From Xanthobacter autotrophicus (GTDB lineage: Bacteria > Pseudomonadota > Alphaproteobacteria > Rhizobiales > Xanthobacteraceae): a DNA stretch of 64,000 bases. The translations under genes and the position numbers were made by a program. Positions 17,071 through 25,048 of this stretch are shown here, in pieces (within the stretch, counting starts at the first letter, position 1; each line of letters opens with the position of its first letter). The stretch lies in NCBI RefSeq assembly GCF_043194295.1, contig NZ_JBAFVK010000001.1, one strand, 5' to 3'. The notes under the pieces were generated by a model. The model was not told the origin of the DNA, made no database searches, and worked only from the letters and a program-made list of their open reading frames with translations.

Positions 17071-17844
17071 ATGAAGACCTATATCTGCGCCGCCTACGCC
17101 GGCGGACAGGGCAAGACCACGCTCGCGCAAATGGTGTTTTCCGCGCTCCGCAAGCGCGACCTCGCCTACAAGCTGGTGGCCGCCGACTTCACCGATGGCA
17201 CGGGCCATTCCAAGATCGGCAAGTTCTTCCCCTCCAAGGTGCTGGAGCTGGGCATCGGCTCGGCCCTGGGGTCCAGCAAGTCGGAGAACGACGCCAACGC
17301 CCCGCTGCGCTACTGGGATCGCTTCGGCGGCCTGCTGCTGACTGGCGGCGCGGTGCTGGACCTCGGCGCCAACGTGGTGCCGCAGCTGGTGCAGTGGGCG
17401 CACCACCGACGCGTCACCCACATCATGCAGCAGCGCAACTCGCCGGAGATCGACCTCATCGTCATCACCAAGCCGGAGACGCACTCCATCGAGAACGTCT
17501 CCACCCTCATCGAGGACGTGGTGGTGGGCGGCGCCCTGCCGGTGGCCAACATCATCGTGGTGAAGAACGAGGTGGGCGGCTCGTTCGAGGGGCAGAACCT
17601 CTCCCGCATCGAGAAGGCGGCGGCCGGGCGCAGCCTGAGCTTTGTCAGCATCCCGCGTTGCACCTCGGAACTGTGGCCCCATCTGGAGCGCACCTTCACC
17701 CCCGTGGAGGAGGCGCTGGCGGCCACCGAGAACGAGCTGGCCGAAAAGTTTGGGATCGAGATCTGGTCCGCCTATGCCGGCCTCATGGACCTGAAGACCT
17801 GGTCCGACGAGGTCTATGCCCAGCTCGGCCGGGTCGGCATCTGA
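17071..17844 (+). CDS. ParA/MinD-like P-loop ATPase, atypical
   Basis: This 257-residue cytosolic protein has an N-terminal P-loop, AGGQGKTT at residues 10-17, followed by a Mrp/MinD-like fold (LVAADFTDGTGHSK, then DLIVITKPETHSIENV and NIIVVKNEVGG as the base-recognition strand). True ParA/MinD proteins begin the P-loop with a signature lysine (KGGxGKT); here that position is Ala10, so intermolecular ATP sensing may differ. It lies 238 bases downstream of the GPR-like gene on the same strand, with no ParB. Some plasmid and integrative-element proteins look similar, but no mobility genes are near. Function is unknown; a role in polar positioning is speculation from context. Confidence 0.6.
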   Translation: MKTYICAAYAGGQGKTTLAQMVFSALRKRDLAYKLVAADFTDGTGHSKIGKFFPSKVLELGIGSALGSSKSENDANAPLRYWDRFGGLLLTGGAVLDLGANVVPQLVQWAHHRRVTHIMQQRNSPEIDLIVITKPETHSIENVSTLIEDVVVGGALPVANIIVVKNEVGGSFEGQNLSRIEKAAAGRSLSFVSIPRCTSELWPHLERTFTPVEEALAATENELAEKFGIEIWSAYAGLMDLKTWSDEVYAQLGRVGI

Positions 17845-18889
17845 GCCCCCGGCGCCAGCCGCAGGCCTGAGGGTGCGCAACCTCATCACCGACGTGCCCG
17901 GCCTTCGGGTCGGCAACGCCACCGATCCGCACATCGGCACCGGCGTCACGGTGGTGCTCTGTGATACGCCGGCGGTGGCGGCAGTGGACGTGCGCGGCGG
18001 TGGTCCCGGCACGCGGGAAACCGATCTGCTCGATCCCGCCGCCACGGTGGAGCGGGTGGATGCCATCACCCTTTCCGGCGGCTCGGCCTTCGGGCTCGAT
18101 GCTGCCTCCGGGGTCATGGCAGGCCTTGCCGCGCGCGGACGGGGCTTTGCCGTGGGCACGGCGAAGGTGCCCATCGTGCCCGGCGCCATCCTGTTCGACC
18201 TGCTGAACGGCGGCGACAAGGGCTGGGAAGCCCATCCGCCCTACACCCGGCTTGGCCGCGACGCGCTGGAGGCAGCGGACCTCAACTTCACCCTCGGCTC
18301 GGTGGGCGCCGGCACCGGCTGCACCACCGCCACGGTGAAAGGCGGACTCGGCTCGGCCTCCGCGATCGCAGCATCCGGCCATGTGGTCGGCGCCGTGGTG
18401 GCGGTGAATGCGGCGGGCAGCCCGCTGTTCGGCGACGGCCCGCAGTTCCGCGCCGCGCCCTATGAGAGGGGCGGTGAGTTCGGCGGCCTCGGCCTGCCCC
18501 AAACCGTGTCGCAGGCGCTGGCGGACGAGGTAACCCATCCGCATCTGAAGGGCGGCATCTCGCGCTTTTCCACCACCATCGCCGTGGTTGCCACTGACGC
18601 GACCCTCACCACGGTTCAGGCGCGCCGGCTCGCCATCATGGCGCAGAACGGGCTGGCGCTGTCTCTGTTTCCGGTGCACACGCCCTTGGACGGCGACGTA
18701 GTGTTCGCGCTCTCCACCGAACGGCGTCCGCTGGAGGTACCCCTGCCCGACCTCGCTCGGCTCGGCGCGCTGGCCTCGGTGGTGCTGGCGCGGGCGGTGG
18801 CGCGGGCAATCTTTGCCGCCACCCGCCTGCCCTTCCCCGATTGCCAGAAGACGTGGCACGATCATTTCGCTTCCAAGGACCAGACATGA
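17816..18889 (+). CDS. P1 family peptidase (DmpA/L-aminopeptidase D-Ala-esterase type)
   Basis: This is an Ntn-hydrolase-like self-processing peptidase. The family N-terminal block NLITDVPGLRVGNATD is present, followed by TLSGGSAFGLDAASGVM, GSVGAGTGCTTATVKGG and GLGSASAI; the last region fits the self-cleavage/nucleophile site. Substrates of relatives are short peptides, amides or beta-aminopeptides. The ATG at 17816 lies inside the preceding gene (29-base overlap); a GTG at 17873 would give a start directly before RNLITDVPG and is an alternative. The stop overlaps the next ATG by four bases. Confidence 0.85.
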   Translation: MPSSAGSASEPPAPAAGLRVRNLITDVPGLRVGNATDPHIGTGVTVVLCDTPAVAAVDVRGGGPGTRETDLLDPAATVERVDAITLSGGSAFGLDAASGVMAGLAARGRGFAVGTAKVPIVPGAILFDLLNGGDKGWEAHPPYTRLGRDALEAADLNFTLGSVGAGTGCTTATVKGGLGSASAIAASGHVVGAVVAVNAAGSPLFGDGPQFRAAPYERGGEFGGLGLPQTVSQALADEVTHPHLKGGISRFSTTIAVVATDATLTTVQARRLAIMAQNGLALSLFPVHTPLDGDVVFALSTERRPLEVPLPDLARLGALASVVLARAVARAIFAATRLPFPDCQKTWHDHFASKDQT

Positions 18890-19419
18890 GCGCCCCTGCC
18901 CCCCGCCACATCCCCGCGCACGCCCCAAATGGCGCGCCCGGCGCCGAGCCGAAGCTGGCGCGCCTGGGTGGGCCGCTCGCGGTGCTGTTCTGGTGCTGCT
19001 GCGGCATCACCGCGCTGCCGCTGGCGGGCCTGTTCACGCTGATCGCGGAATTCGGCGTCGTGGGAGCGAAGTCGGCGCTGTTCGATTCCTTCTCCGGCCC
19101 GGGGCTTCAGCAGCAGGTGCTGCGGTTCGGCCTGGTACCGCAGATCCTGCTGTTCGCGTGGGCAGCGGCGGTGGTGGTGCTGACCGTGGCGAAGGCGCGC
19201 ATCGCCCTCAGCCTGCTGCCCTGGATGCTGGTCGTGGTGGTGGTGGCCTCGGCCTATGGCCAGTTCGCCATCCGCGATGCCATCTCCCCCGACGGCGCGG
19301 ACCTTGGCGCCTTCGCGGCGCTCATGCCGGGGCTGCTGGCGCAGGCGGTGGGAGCGGCCACTTTCTTCGGCTATTTCCGTGAGGGCCGGCGGCCGCAAGC
19401 CTATTACACCCGGGGATAG
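18886..19419 (+). CDS. four-helix membrane protein of unknown function
   Basis: The 177-residue protein has a hydrophilic N-terminus of about 25 residues, then four hydrophobic segments (about 29-50, 68-90, 94-115 and 128-150), and a short C-terminal tail ending YYTRG. I do not recognise a family with confidence. The start is chosen at 18886 because it overlaps the P1 peptidase stop as ATGA, implying coupled translation with the peptidase. Confidence 0.65.
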   Translation: MSAPAPRHIPAHAPNGAPGAEPKLARLGGPLAVLFWCCCGITALPLAGLFTLIAEFGVVGAKSALFDSFSGPGLQQQVLRFGLVPQILLFAWAAAVVVLTVAKARIALSLLPWMLVVVVVASAYGQFAIRDAISPDGADLGAFAALMPGLLAQAVGAATFFGYFREGRRPQAYYTRG

Positions 19420-19427
19420 GGCTCAGA

Positions 19428-19495
19428 GCATCTTCGAGCGAAGTGGATACTGGTTCGCTCGGAGAAAAATGCTTTGAAACAAGGCTCTAGAGCGA
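19428..19495. repeat. Rhizobiales-type intergenic palindromic repeat
   Basis: The segment starts AGAGCATCTTCGAGCGAAG and ends GGCTCTAGAGC. It contains the inverted repeat CGAGCGAA / TTCGCTCG, and outer AGAGC / GCTCT arms. Similar AGAGCATTTTCGAGCGAAGTGG elements are scattered between genes in many Hyphomicrobiales genomes. It lies between convergent genes and could also stop transcription. Confidence 0.6.
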
Positions 19496-19526
19496 CTGTC
19501 GTGAGCCATGGCGATCCAGAATCGCC

Positions 19527-21077
19527 CTAGGCGCCACGGGGGTGCCGGGGCGGAGCCTCTTCCTCCGGCTCCCGCCGCGCACGGCGGCGGCGGGCGGGTT
19601 CCGCGGCCGCACGGGCGGCAAGGCCCGAGGCCCAGCCGGATGCCGCATGCAATGCCGCCCGCGCCGCATGCCGCGACGCCGAGGTCGCCGCCGCCATCCC
19701 CCGACGGGGGAGCGCGGCGGGTGCGGCGGGCACCGGCATTGGCGGAAGCCCCCGCACGTCCGCTATCTCCTCGTCCGGAAGCAGGTCCGGTGCCGGAACA
19801 GCGGTATCCGGCGCGCCTGCGGTCGAAGTCGCGATCTTGTCCATATGCAGTCGTGCTGCCAGCCGCACGTGCCAATAGCCCGCGAAACGCGCCACCCGGC
19901 CGGCCCAGCCGGACAGCGGCGTCGAGGCGAATGGCTGGAGCAGGGCGATGCGATCGTCCTTCTCGGCGATGGCGCCGGAGATGAGACGGCCGGCAAGGAA
20001 GCCATGGCTCAGCGCATCGCCGGCGGCGGCCAGCGCATACCACACGCCCCGCTCGCCCTCATGCACCAAAGGCATGCCGGCCGGTTCCGGCAGCATTCGG
20101 GCGGAAGCTGCGTCCGAAAGGCTCGGCCCTACCGGATAGAGTTCGGCAGCATGGCGGCGCAGCACCCGGGCGGCGCCCACCCGCGTCATCACCCGCGTGG
20201 CGGTGGCGGCGGCAAGGGTCAGGCGGCCAGCGTCAAAATGATAGCGCAGGCCGGTGAGCCCGGCCTCCTCGACCATGCCGCCATAAGGCACCTCGACCGC
20301 AGGCAGGCGGAAGCCGCCATAGACCCACGGCGCGCGCGGCAGCACCGCCACCTTCGGGCCGAGCCGGGCGAAGGCCTCCGGCCCGGTGATCACCACCTGG
20401 AAGGCGCGGATCCGCCATCGGCCCGCCGCCAGATATTTCCGCAAGCCCTTGAGGTCGGCCGCGAGCGGCCCCTCCACCGGCAGCGCGCGCACGCCCGCCG
20501 CCAGGACCTCGGCCTCCAGCGCCACTTTCAGGGCCTGAGGGGAAACGCGCTCGGCCGGAACCACGCCGAGGCCGGCGGTGAAGGTCGAGGTGCCCAGCAG
20601 CGCGGCGAGATCCTGCGCCCCCACCAGAACCGTGGTGTCTGGGGCAAGCTCCTGCCTCAGCTCATGTTCGCGAACGAGCGCATCGGCAGCATGAGGGCGG
20701 GCCACGGAAAGCCTGCCGCGCGGCCCCACGGCGACGCCGGCCTTCTGGGCGAAGGCCAAGGCTCGTTCGGTTGCCTGGGTGGAGAGGATGAGCAGTTCCT
20801 GCGCATCATGCTGTCCCACACGGTCCACCAGTGTGGACGTGGACATGGTGAAGCCGGGGCTCAGAATACCGTCGAGGGGCAGCGGCCGCGCCCCAGTGAA
20901 GGTGAGCAGGATGACCTCCCGCCCCCGCCGCGCCAGATCAATGGCGATGGCCAGCCCCGCCACGTCGTCCCCGACGACGCAGACGTCGCAATCATAGGTG
21001 CGCTTCAGCGCCGCGTCCGACCGCTCCCGGTCGGTAACATCCTGCGCCGCCGCGCGGGACGGGGCCTTATCAATCAT
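19527..21077 (-). CDS. FAD-dependent oxidoreductase-like protein with altered dinucleotide motif
   Basis: The 516-residue protein resembles DAO-type FAD oxidoreductases: an N-terminal beta-alpha-beta unit (CDVCVVGDDVAGLAIAIDLARRG), a substrate region with large aromatic blocks, and a terminal domain with WYALAAAGDALSHGFLAGRLISGAI as in FAD-site closing segments. The usual GxGxxG reads GDDVAG (residues 36-41), so the middle glycine is Asp. The C-terminal about 100 residues are Ala/Arg/Pro-rich, ending in a strongly basic tail. The frame is open to 21257, but ATG 21077 gives a normal length before the Rossmann unit. Whether it still binds FAD or is catalytic is uncertain. Confidence 0.6.
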   Translation of the reverse strand: MIDKAPSRAAAQDVTDRERSDAALKRTYDCDVCVVGDDVAGLAIAIDLARRGREVILLTFTGARPLPLDGILSPGFTMSTSTLVDRVGQHDAQELLILSTQATERALAFAQKAGVAVGPRGRLSVARPHAADALVREHELRQELAPDTTVLVGAQDLAALLGTSTFTAGLGVVPAERVSPQALKVALEAEVLAAGVRALPVEGPLAADLKGLRKYLAAGRWRIRAFQVVITGPEAFARLGPKVAVLPRAPWVYGGFRLPAVEVPYGGMVEEAGLTGLRYHFDAGRLTLAAATATRVMTRVGAARVLRRHAAELYPVGPSLSDAASARMLPEPAGMPLVHEGERGVWYALAAAGDALSHGFLAGRLISGAIAEKDDRIALLQPFASTPLSGWAGRVARFAGYWHVRLAARLHMDKIATSTAGAPDTAVPAPDLLPDEEIADVRGLPPMPVPAAPAALPRRGMAAATSASRHAARAALHAASGWASGLAARAAAEPARRRRARREPEEEAPPRHPRGA

Positions 21078-21280
21078 GAAGACTATCCGCTGAGCACCGG
21101 CCCATGCTGATGCCTTCCGCTTGAGAAACCGTTTATTTGCGGCGCTCTCGTGACATTTTGCGCGGGATACCGGCGCTGGTATCTGGCGGGGCGTGACGCT
21201 GCGGCGCGGGCATTCTGGTTGCACCGCACACACTCCCTCAGTCATAAGAAGCGGCATTTCATTGATTGGTTTGGAAGCTC

Positions 21281-21802
21281 ATGCGCCGTCTGATCTTGCT
21301 GCGCCACGCCAAGTCCGACTGGCCGGACGGCATTGTCGACCCCGAGCGCCCGCTGGCACCCCGGGGGCGCACGGCGGCGCCGCGCATCGGCGCCTATATC
21401 GCCCAAGAGCAATTGGTGGCGGATCGCGTGCTGGTCTCCCCGGCCCGCCGCACCCGCGAGACCTGGGATCTGGTGGCCGCCCAGTTGCCGCCGATTAAGG
21501 TGGTGGCGAGCGAGCCGCGCGTCTATGACGCCTCCGCCGCGCGGCTCCTGTCCGTGGTGCGCGAGCAGCCGAAGGACGCCCACAGCCTCATGCTGGTGGG
21601 CCACAATCCGGGCCTCAGCGACCTTGCCACGCTGCTTGTATCGACGGGGGCGGCATCCCATCTGTCGAAGATGGCCGAGAAATTCCCCACCGGCGCCCTC
21701 GCCGTCATCGATCTTCCCGTGGATGAATGGTGCGAGGTGGTGCCCGGCACCGCGCGGCTCGACCGCTTCATTACCCCGCGCGAGCTGTCTGGAAGCGACT
21801 AG
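21281..21802 (+). CDS. SixA-like histidine phosphatase family protein
   Basis: This 173-residue phosphoglycerate-mutase-like phosphatase has the catalytic RHG-type motif as LLRHAKSDWPDG (Arg8-His9), the second conserved Arg/Glu region (SPARRTRETWDL) and the second His in MLVGHNPGLSDLA. SixA removes phosphate from phosphohistidine; the target here is unknown. The start at 21281 has GGAAG upstream and gives the motif at the extreme N-terminus. It is followed by ycjX after two bases, so the two are probably co-translated. Confidence 0.85.
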   Translation: MRRLILLRHAKSDWPDGIVDPERPLAPRGRTAAPRIGAYIAQEQLVADRVLVSPARRTRETWDLVAAQLPPIKVVASEPRVYDASAARLLSVVREQPKDAHSLMLVGHNPGLSDLATLLVSTGAASHLSKMAEKFPTGALAVIDLPVDEWCEVVPGTARLDRFITPRELSGSD

Positions 21803-21804
21803 GC

Positions 21805-23349
21805 ATGGCGCGCGTCACCGACGCCATGACCGGAGCGCGGATGGCGCTGAGAACATTAGGCGACCAAGTGGAGGGCCTTGCCAAGCCCACCCTCAGTCTC
21901 AGCGTCGCCGACGCCATGGACGAGGCACGGATCGCCTTTCGGACCCTGGCCGACCGGGTGGAAGGCATTGCCCATCCTACCCTGCGCCTCGGCGTCACCG
22001 GCCTGTCGCGGGCCGGCAAAACCATCTTCACCACCGCCCTTATCCATGCGCTGACCCGTGGCGGCCGGCTCCCGGTGTTCGAGGCGGCCCAATCCGGCCG
22101 CATCGCCCGCGCCGAGTTGCAGCCGCAACCGGACGACGCGGTGCCGCGCTTCGCCTATGAGGACCACCTGAAGACGCTGGGCGTGGCGCGCCAATGGCCC
22201 GCCTCCACCACGCGGGTCAGCGAGTTGCGGCTCTCCATCCGCTACGCCACGGCGCGCGGCAGCCTGCGCACCCTCACTCTTGATCTCGTGGACTATCCCG
22301 GCGAGTGGCTGCTGGACCTGCCGCTGCTCGACATGAGCTATGCCGATTTTTCCCGCCAGAGCCTCACCCTGGCGCGCGCGCCGGCCCGCGCGGATGTGGC
22401 GGCGGCCTGGCTCGCGGCGGTGACGGCCGCTCCGGTGGACGGGCCCCAGGACGAGACCCGCGCGCGGGAAATCGCGGCGCTGTTCACCCAGTACCTCTCC
22501 GCCTGCCGCAGCGAAAAACTGGCCATGAGCTTGCTGCCGCCTGGTCGCTTCCTGATGCCTGGGGACCTTGAAGGCTCCCCGGCCCTCACCTTCGCCCCCC
22601 TCGATGTGGGCGACAAGTCGCCGAAAGCGGGCAGCCTCGGCGCCATGATGGAGCGCCGCTTCGAGGCGTACAAAAATGCGGTGGTACGACCCTTCTTCCG
22701 CACCCATTTTGCCCGGCTCGACCGGCAGATCGTGCTGGTGGATACGTTGGCCGCGCTCAATGCCGGGCCGGCTGCGCTGGCAGACCTGGAGCGCGCGCTC
22801 GACGGCATCCTCGCCGCCTTCCGCACGGGTCGGAACAGCCTGGTGAGCACCCTGTTCCGGCCGCGCATCGAGAAGGTGCTGTTCGCCGCCACCAAGGCGG
22901 ACCATCTCCACCGCTCCAGCCACGACCGGCTGGAGGCGATCCTGGCCCGCCTCGTGGAGCGTGCCCGCGCAAGGGCGCACGACCACGGTGCGGCATTGGA
23001 CGTGGTGGCGCTGGCCGCCATCCGCGCCACGCAGGAAGCGCGGGTCCGGCGCGACGGGCATGAACTCGACGCCATCGTCGGCACGCCGGAGGCCGGACAG
23101 GAGGCGGGCGGCCACCGCTTCGACGGCACCGAAGACATGGCAGTTTTCCCCGGCGACCTGCCGGCGGATCCCGATGCGCTGTTCGATCCCTCGGGGGCCG
23201 GATTCCGCGGGCTCGCCACAGCGGTGGAGGGGGACGCGGACTTCCGCTTCCTGCGCTTCCGCCCGCCGGCGGGGATCGGCGACGGCCCCATACCGCACAT
23301 CCGCCTCGACCGGGCGCTGCAGTTCCTCTTGGGCGACCGGCTGGCGTGA
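21805..23349 (+). CDS. YcjX-like predicted ATPase with N-terminal 30-residue tandem duplication
   Basis: The 514-residue protein is of the YcjX family (DUF463), P-loop proteins often induced by stress. The Walker A is GLSRAGKT at 66-73, and DLVDYPGEWLLDLPLLD fits the family switch/Walker B region. Residues 4-33 and 34-63 are tandem copies (VTDAMTGAR... and VADAMDEAR...), identical at 19 of 30 positions by my count. The family partner YcjF (DUF697) is not adjacent. ATG at 21805 is preferred; the frame is open upstream only because it overlaps sixA. Confidence 0.82.
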   Translation: MARVTDAMTGARMALRTLGDQVEGLAKPTLSLSVADAMDEARIAFRTLADRVEGIAHPTLRLGVTGLSRAGKTIFTTALIHALTRGGRLPVFEAAQSGRIARAELQPQPDDAVPRFAYEDHLKTLGVARQWPASTTRVSELRLSIRYATARGSLRTLTLDLVDYPGEWLLDLPLLDMSYADFSRQSLTLARAPARADVAAAWLAAVTAAPVDGPQDETRAREIAALFTQYLSACRSEKLAMSLLPPGRFLMPGDLEGSPALTFAPLDVGDKSPKAGSLGAMMERRFEAYKNAVVRPFFRTHFARLDRQIVLVDTLAALNAGPAALADLERALDGILAAFRTGRNSLVSTLFRPRIEKVLFAATKADHLHRSSHDRLEAILARLVERARARAHDHGAALDVVALAAIRATQEARVRRDGHELDAIVGTPEAGQEAGGHRFDGTEDMAVFPGDLPADPDALFDPSGAGFRGLATAVEGDADFRFLRFRPPAGIGDGPIPHIRLDRALQFLLGDRLA

Positions 23350-23413
23350 GGCGGGCACACGCGCCAGCTCGACGGCGGCGCGAATGCCTCAGGGCATCGG
23401 GGGACGGGCGGCC

Positions 23414-24055
23414 TCAGAACTTCGCCGAGGCCCAGCGCACCATCTGCACCAACACCTGCTCCTGCGCCGAATCCAGCGCCGCAGTCGCCACCGGGCCGGC
23501 GGTGGAGGCGGCCGGAACCGCCGCCTTGAACACCTGCGCCGCGAGGATGCGCCCGCTCTGGGTGCCGATGAGCTTGGCCGACAGCTCCACCACCGCCACC
23601 GGCCCCTGATCGGTGATGCGCAGGGCGAAGGTGCGAATGTCGATAACCAATTGGTAGTCCGCATTCACCCCGTCCCCGGGACGGGCGACGCGGCGCAGCT
23701 TGCTGGCATTCTCGAAGGCCTGGATGGTGCGGGCCTGCAGCAGCGCCGGCAGTGTGTCGCTCCACTGGGCATCCGAGAGATAGGCCACCTGACCCGGACC
23801 CGGCTCCACCATCACCTTGTCGGTGTTGAGTACGGCGAGCGCGTTGGGCGCCACCACAACCATCTGGGCATTGCCGCTGCCACCGGCCGTGAAACCGCTG
23901 GGGGCGGACAGGTTGTAGGTGGGGGTCGGCGTCGAGCCGCATCCCGCCAGCGCGAGGGTCAGGGCCGCGCCGAACAGGAGGGCAGAGAGCCGCGACATGG
24001 CGTGGACGTGGAGGGAGAGGCGGCGAGCGAGACGGCTCCTGCGAACGAAAGTCAT
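23414..24055 (-). CDS. ABC-type transport auxiliary lipoprotein (PqiC/DUF330-like)
   Basis: This is an outer- or inner-membrane-attached lipoprotein of an MCE lipid transport system. A lipoprotein signal is clear: a hydrophobic stretch ending LALAGC, with the lipidated Cys at residue 39 from the start given (residue 20 if the ATG at 23998 is used). The mature part has the PqiC-like blocks YNLSAP, VAYLSDAQWSDTLPALLQ and YQLVIDIRTFAL. It is the last gene of mlaE-mlaF-mlaD-lipoprotein; the start at 24055 lies 7 bases after the mlaD stop. Confidence 0.82.
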   Translation of the reverse strand: MTFVRRSRLARRLSLHVHAMSRLSALLFGAALTLALAGCGSTPTPTYNLSAPSGFTAGGSGNAQMVVVAPNALAVLNTDKVMVEPGPGQVAYLSDAQWSDTLPALLQARTIQAFENASKLRRVARPGDGVNADYQLVIDIRTFALRITDQGPVAVVELSAKLIGTQSGRILAAQVFKAAVPAASTAGPVATAALDSAQEQVLVQMVRWASAKF

Positions 24056-24062
24056 GATCGGC

Positions 24063-24986
24063 TCATCGCCCGTATTTCGGAATGGAATTGCCGCCGCCGA
24101 AAATGAACTGCTGCGGGTTGCGCTCGATGTTTCGGAGCACGCGGTCGATCTCGTTGAGGGTACGCCGGCCGTCGGTCGCCAGCGCCTCATACTGTTTGAG
24201 TCCCGGCCCTGTGAAGCGGCTGACCTGCTCGGTGAGCAGGGCGGTGCGCTGGTCCAGATTGTCGGCAAGCCTGCGCACCGAGGTGGCGGCATCGGTGGCC
24301 TGCACCAGCAAGCCGTCCTTGTCCTCGGTGGCCTTCTGCAGGTTCACCACCACCTTCTCGACCTTCTCGGCGACGCCGTTGAGCTGCTTGACCAGCGAAG
24401 CGGACTGCTCGATCAGGCTCGCCACATCGTCGGACTTCGAGGCCACGGCCTTCGAAAACGTCTCAATGTTGGCGATGATTTCCTTGATGTCCTGCGGATT
24501 GATGGCGTCCAGCACCACCTCGATCTTCTTGGCCACACCCTGAGCCGAGGCGAGGAGCCCGGCCATGCCAGCACCGCCGTCGGCGGTGATACGCGGCACA
24601 CCGTTCGGCCCTATTGGCAGAGGCGGGGCACCGGGATGGCCGCCGCGGATGGAGACCACGACGATGCCGGTCAGGCCCTGGGATTCGAGACCGGCCTGGG
24701 CATCCGACAGCACCGGCACATCATTGTTGATGGCGACCCGCGCCAGCACCTGCCCCGGCTGGCCCGGCACCAGGCCGAGGCCGGTGACCTGTCCCACGGG
24801 GATACCGTTGAAGAGCACGTTGTTGCCCTGGCGCAGACCCGCCACCGAGCCGTCGAAGAGGACCTCGTAAGCCTTGCGCGCGGCGGAATCCTGCGGTCCG
24901 GCGAACCAGTACACGAAGCCGAACGCCGCGGCGAGGACCGCGAGCGTGAAGGCTCCGATGATGGTGTAGTTGGCCCGTGTTTCCAT
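24063..24986 (-). CDS. mlaD: MlaD-family MCE protein
   Basis: This periplasmic substrate-binding subunit of a retrograde or anterograde phospholipid transporter has one N-terminal membrane anchor (about residues 8-28) and one MCE domain (YEVLFDGSVAGLRQGNNVLFNGIPVGQVTG through GLTGIVVVSIRGG). A long helical C-terminal region, with many heptad-like Leu/Val and KSDDVASLIEQSASLVKQL, resembles the helical needle of MCE hexamers. It is part of the mlaE-F-D-lipoprotein operon; no MlaC-like protein is adjacent. Confidence 0.92.
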   Translation of the reverse strand: METRANYTIIGAFTLAVLAAAFGFVYWFAGPQDSAARKAYEVLFDGSVAGLRQGNNVLFNGIPVGQVTGLGLVPGQPGQVLARVAINNDVPVLSDAQAGLESQGLTGIVVVSIRGGHPGAPPLPIGPNGVPRITADGGAGMAGLLASAQGVAKKIEVVLDAINPQDIKEIIANIETFSKAVASKSDDVASLIEQSASLVKQLNGVAEKVEKVVVNLQKATEDKDGLLVQATDAATSVRRLADNLDQRTALLTEQVSRFTGPGLKQYEALATDGRRTLNEIDRVLRNIERNPQQFIFGGGNSIPKYGR

Positions 24987-25048
24987 ACCTGATCCCGGCT
25001 CCGTTCCGACCTCGCCCCCGCCGTCCGGTCCGCCCCTTCATCCTTGAG

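Noticed and set aside
12795..17072. A 1425-codon open frame on the minus strand opposite the GPR-like gene
   Set aside because: It is a mirror effect of GC-rich codon use plus the 33-base repeat. The plus strand shows clear domains, membrane helices and exact 11-residue periodicity, and the minus frame is a Gly/His/Leu-rich low-complexity translation.
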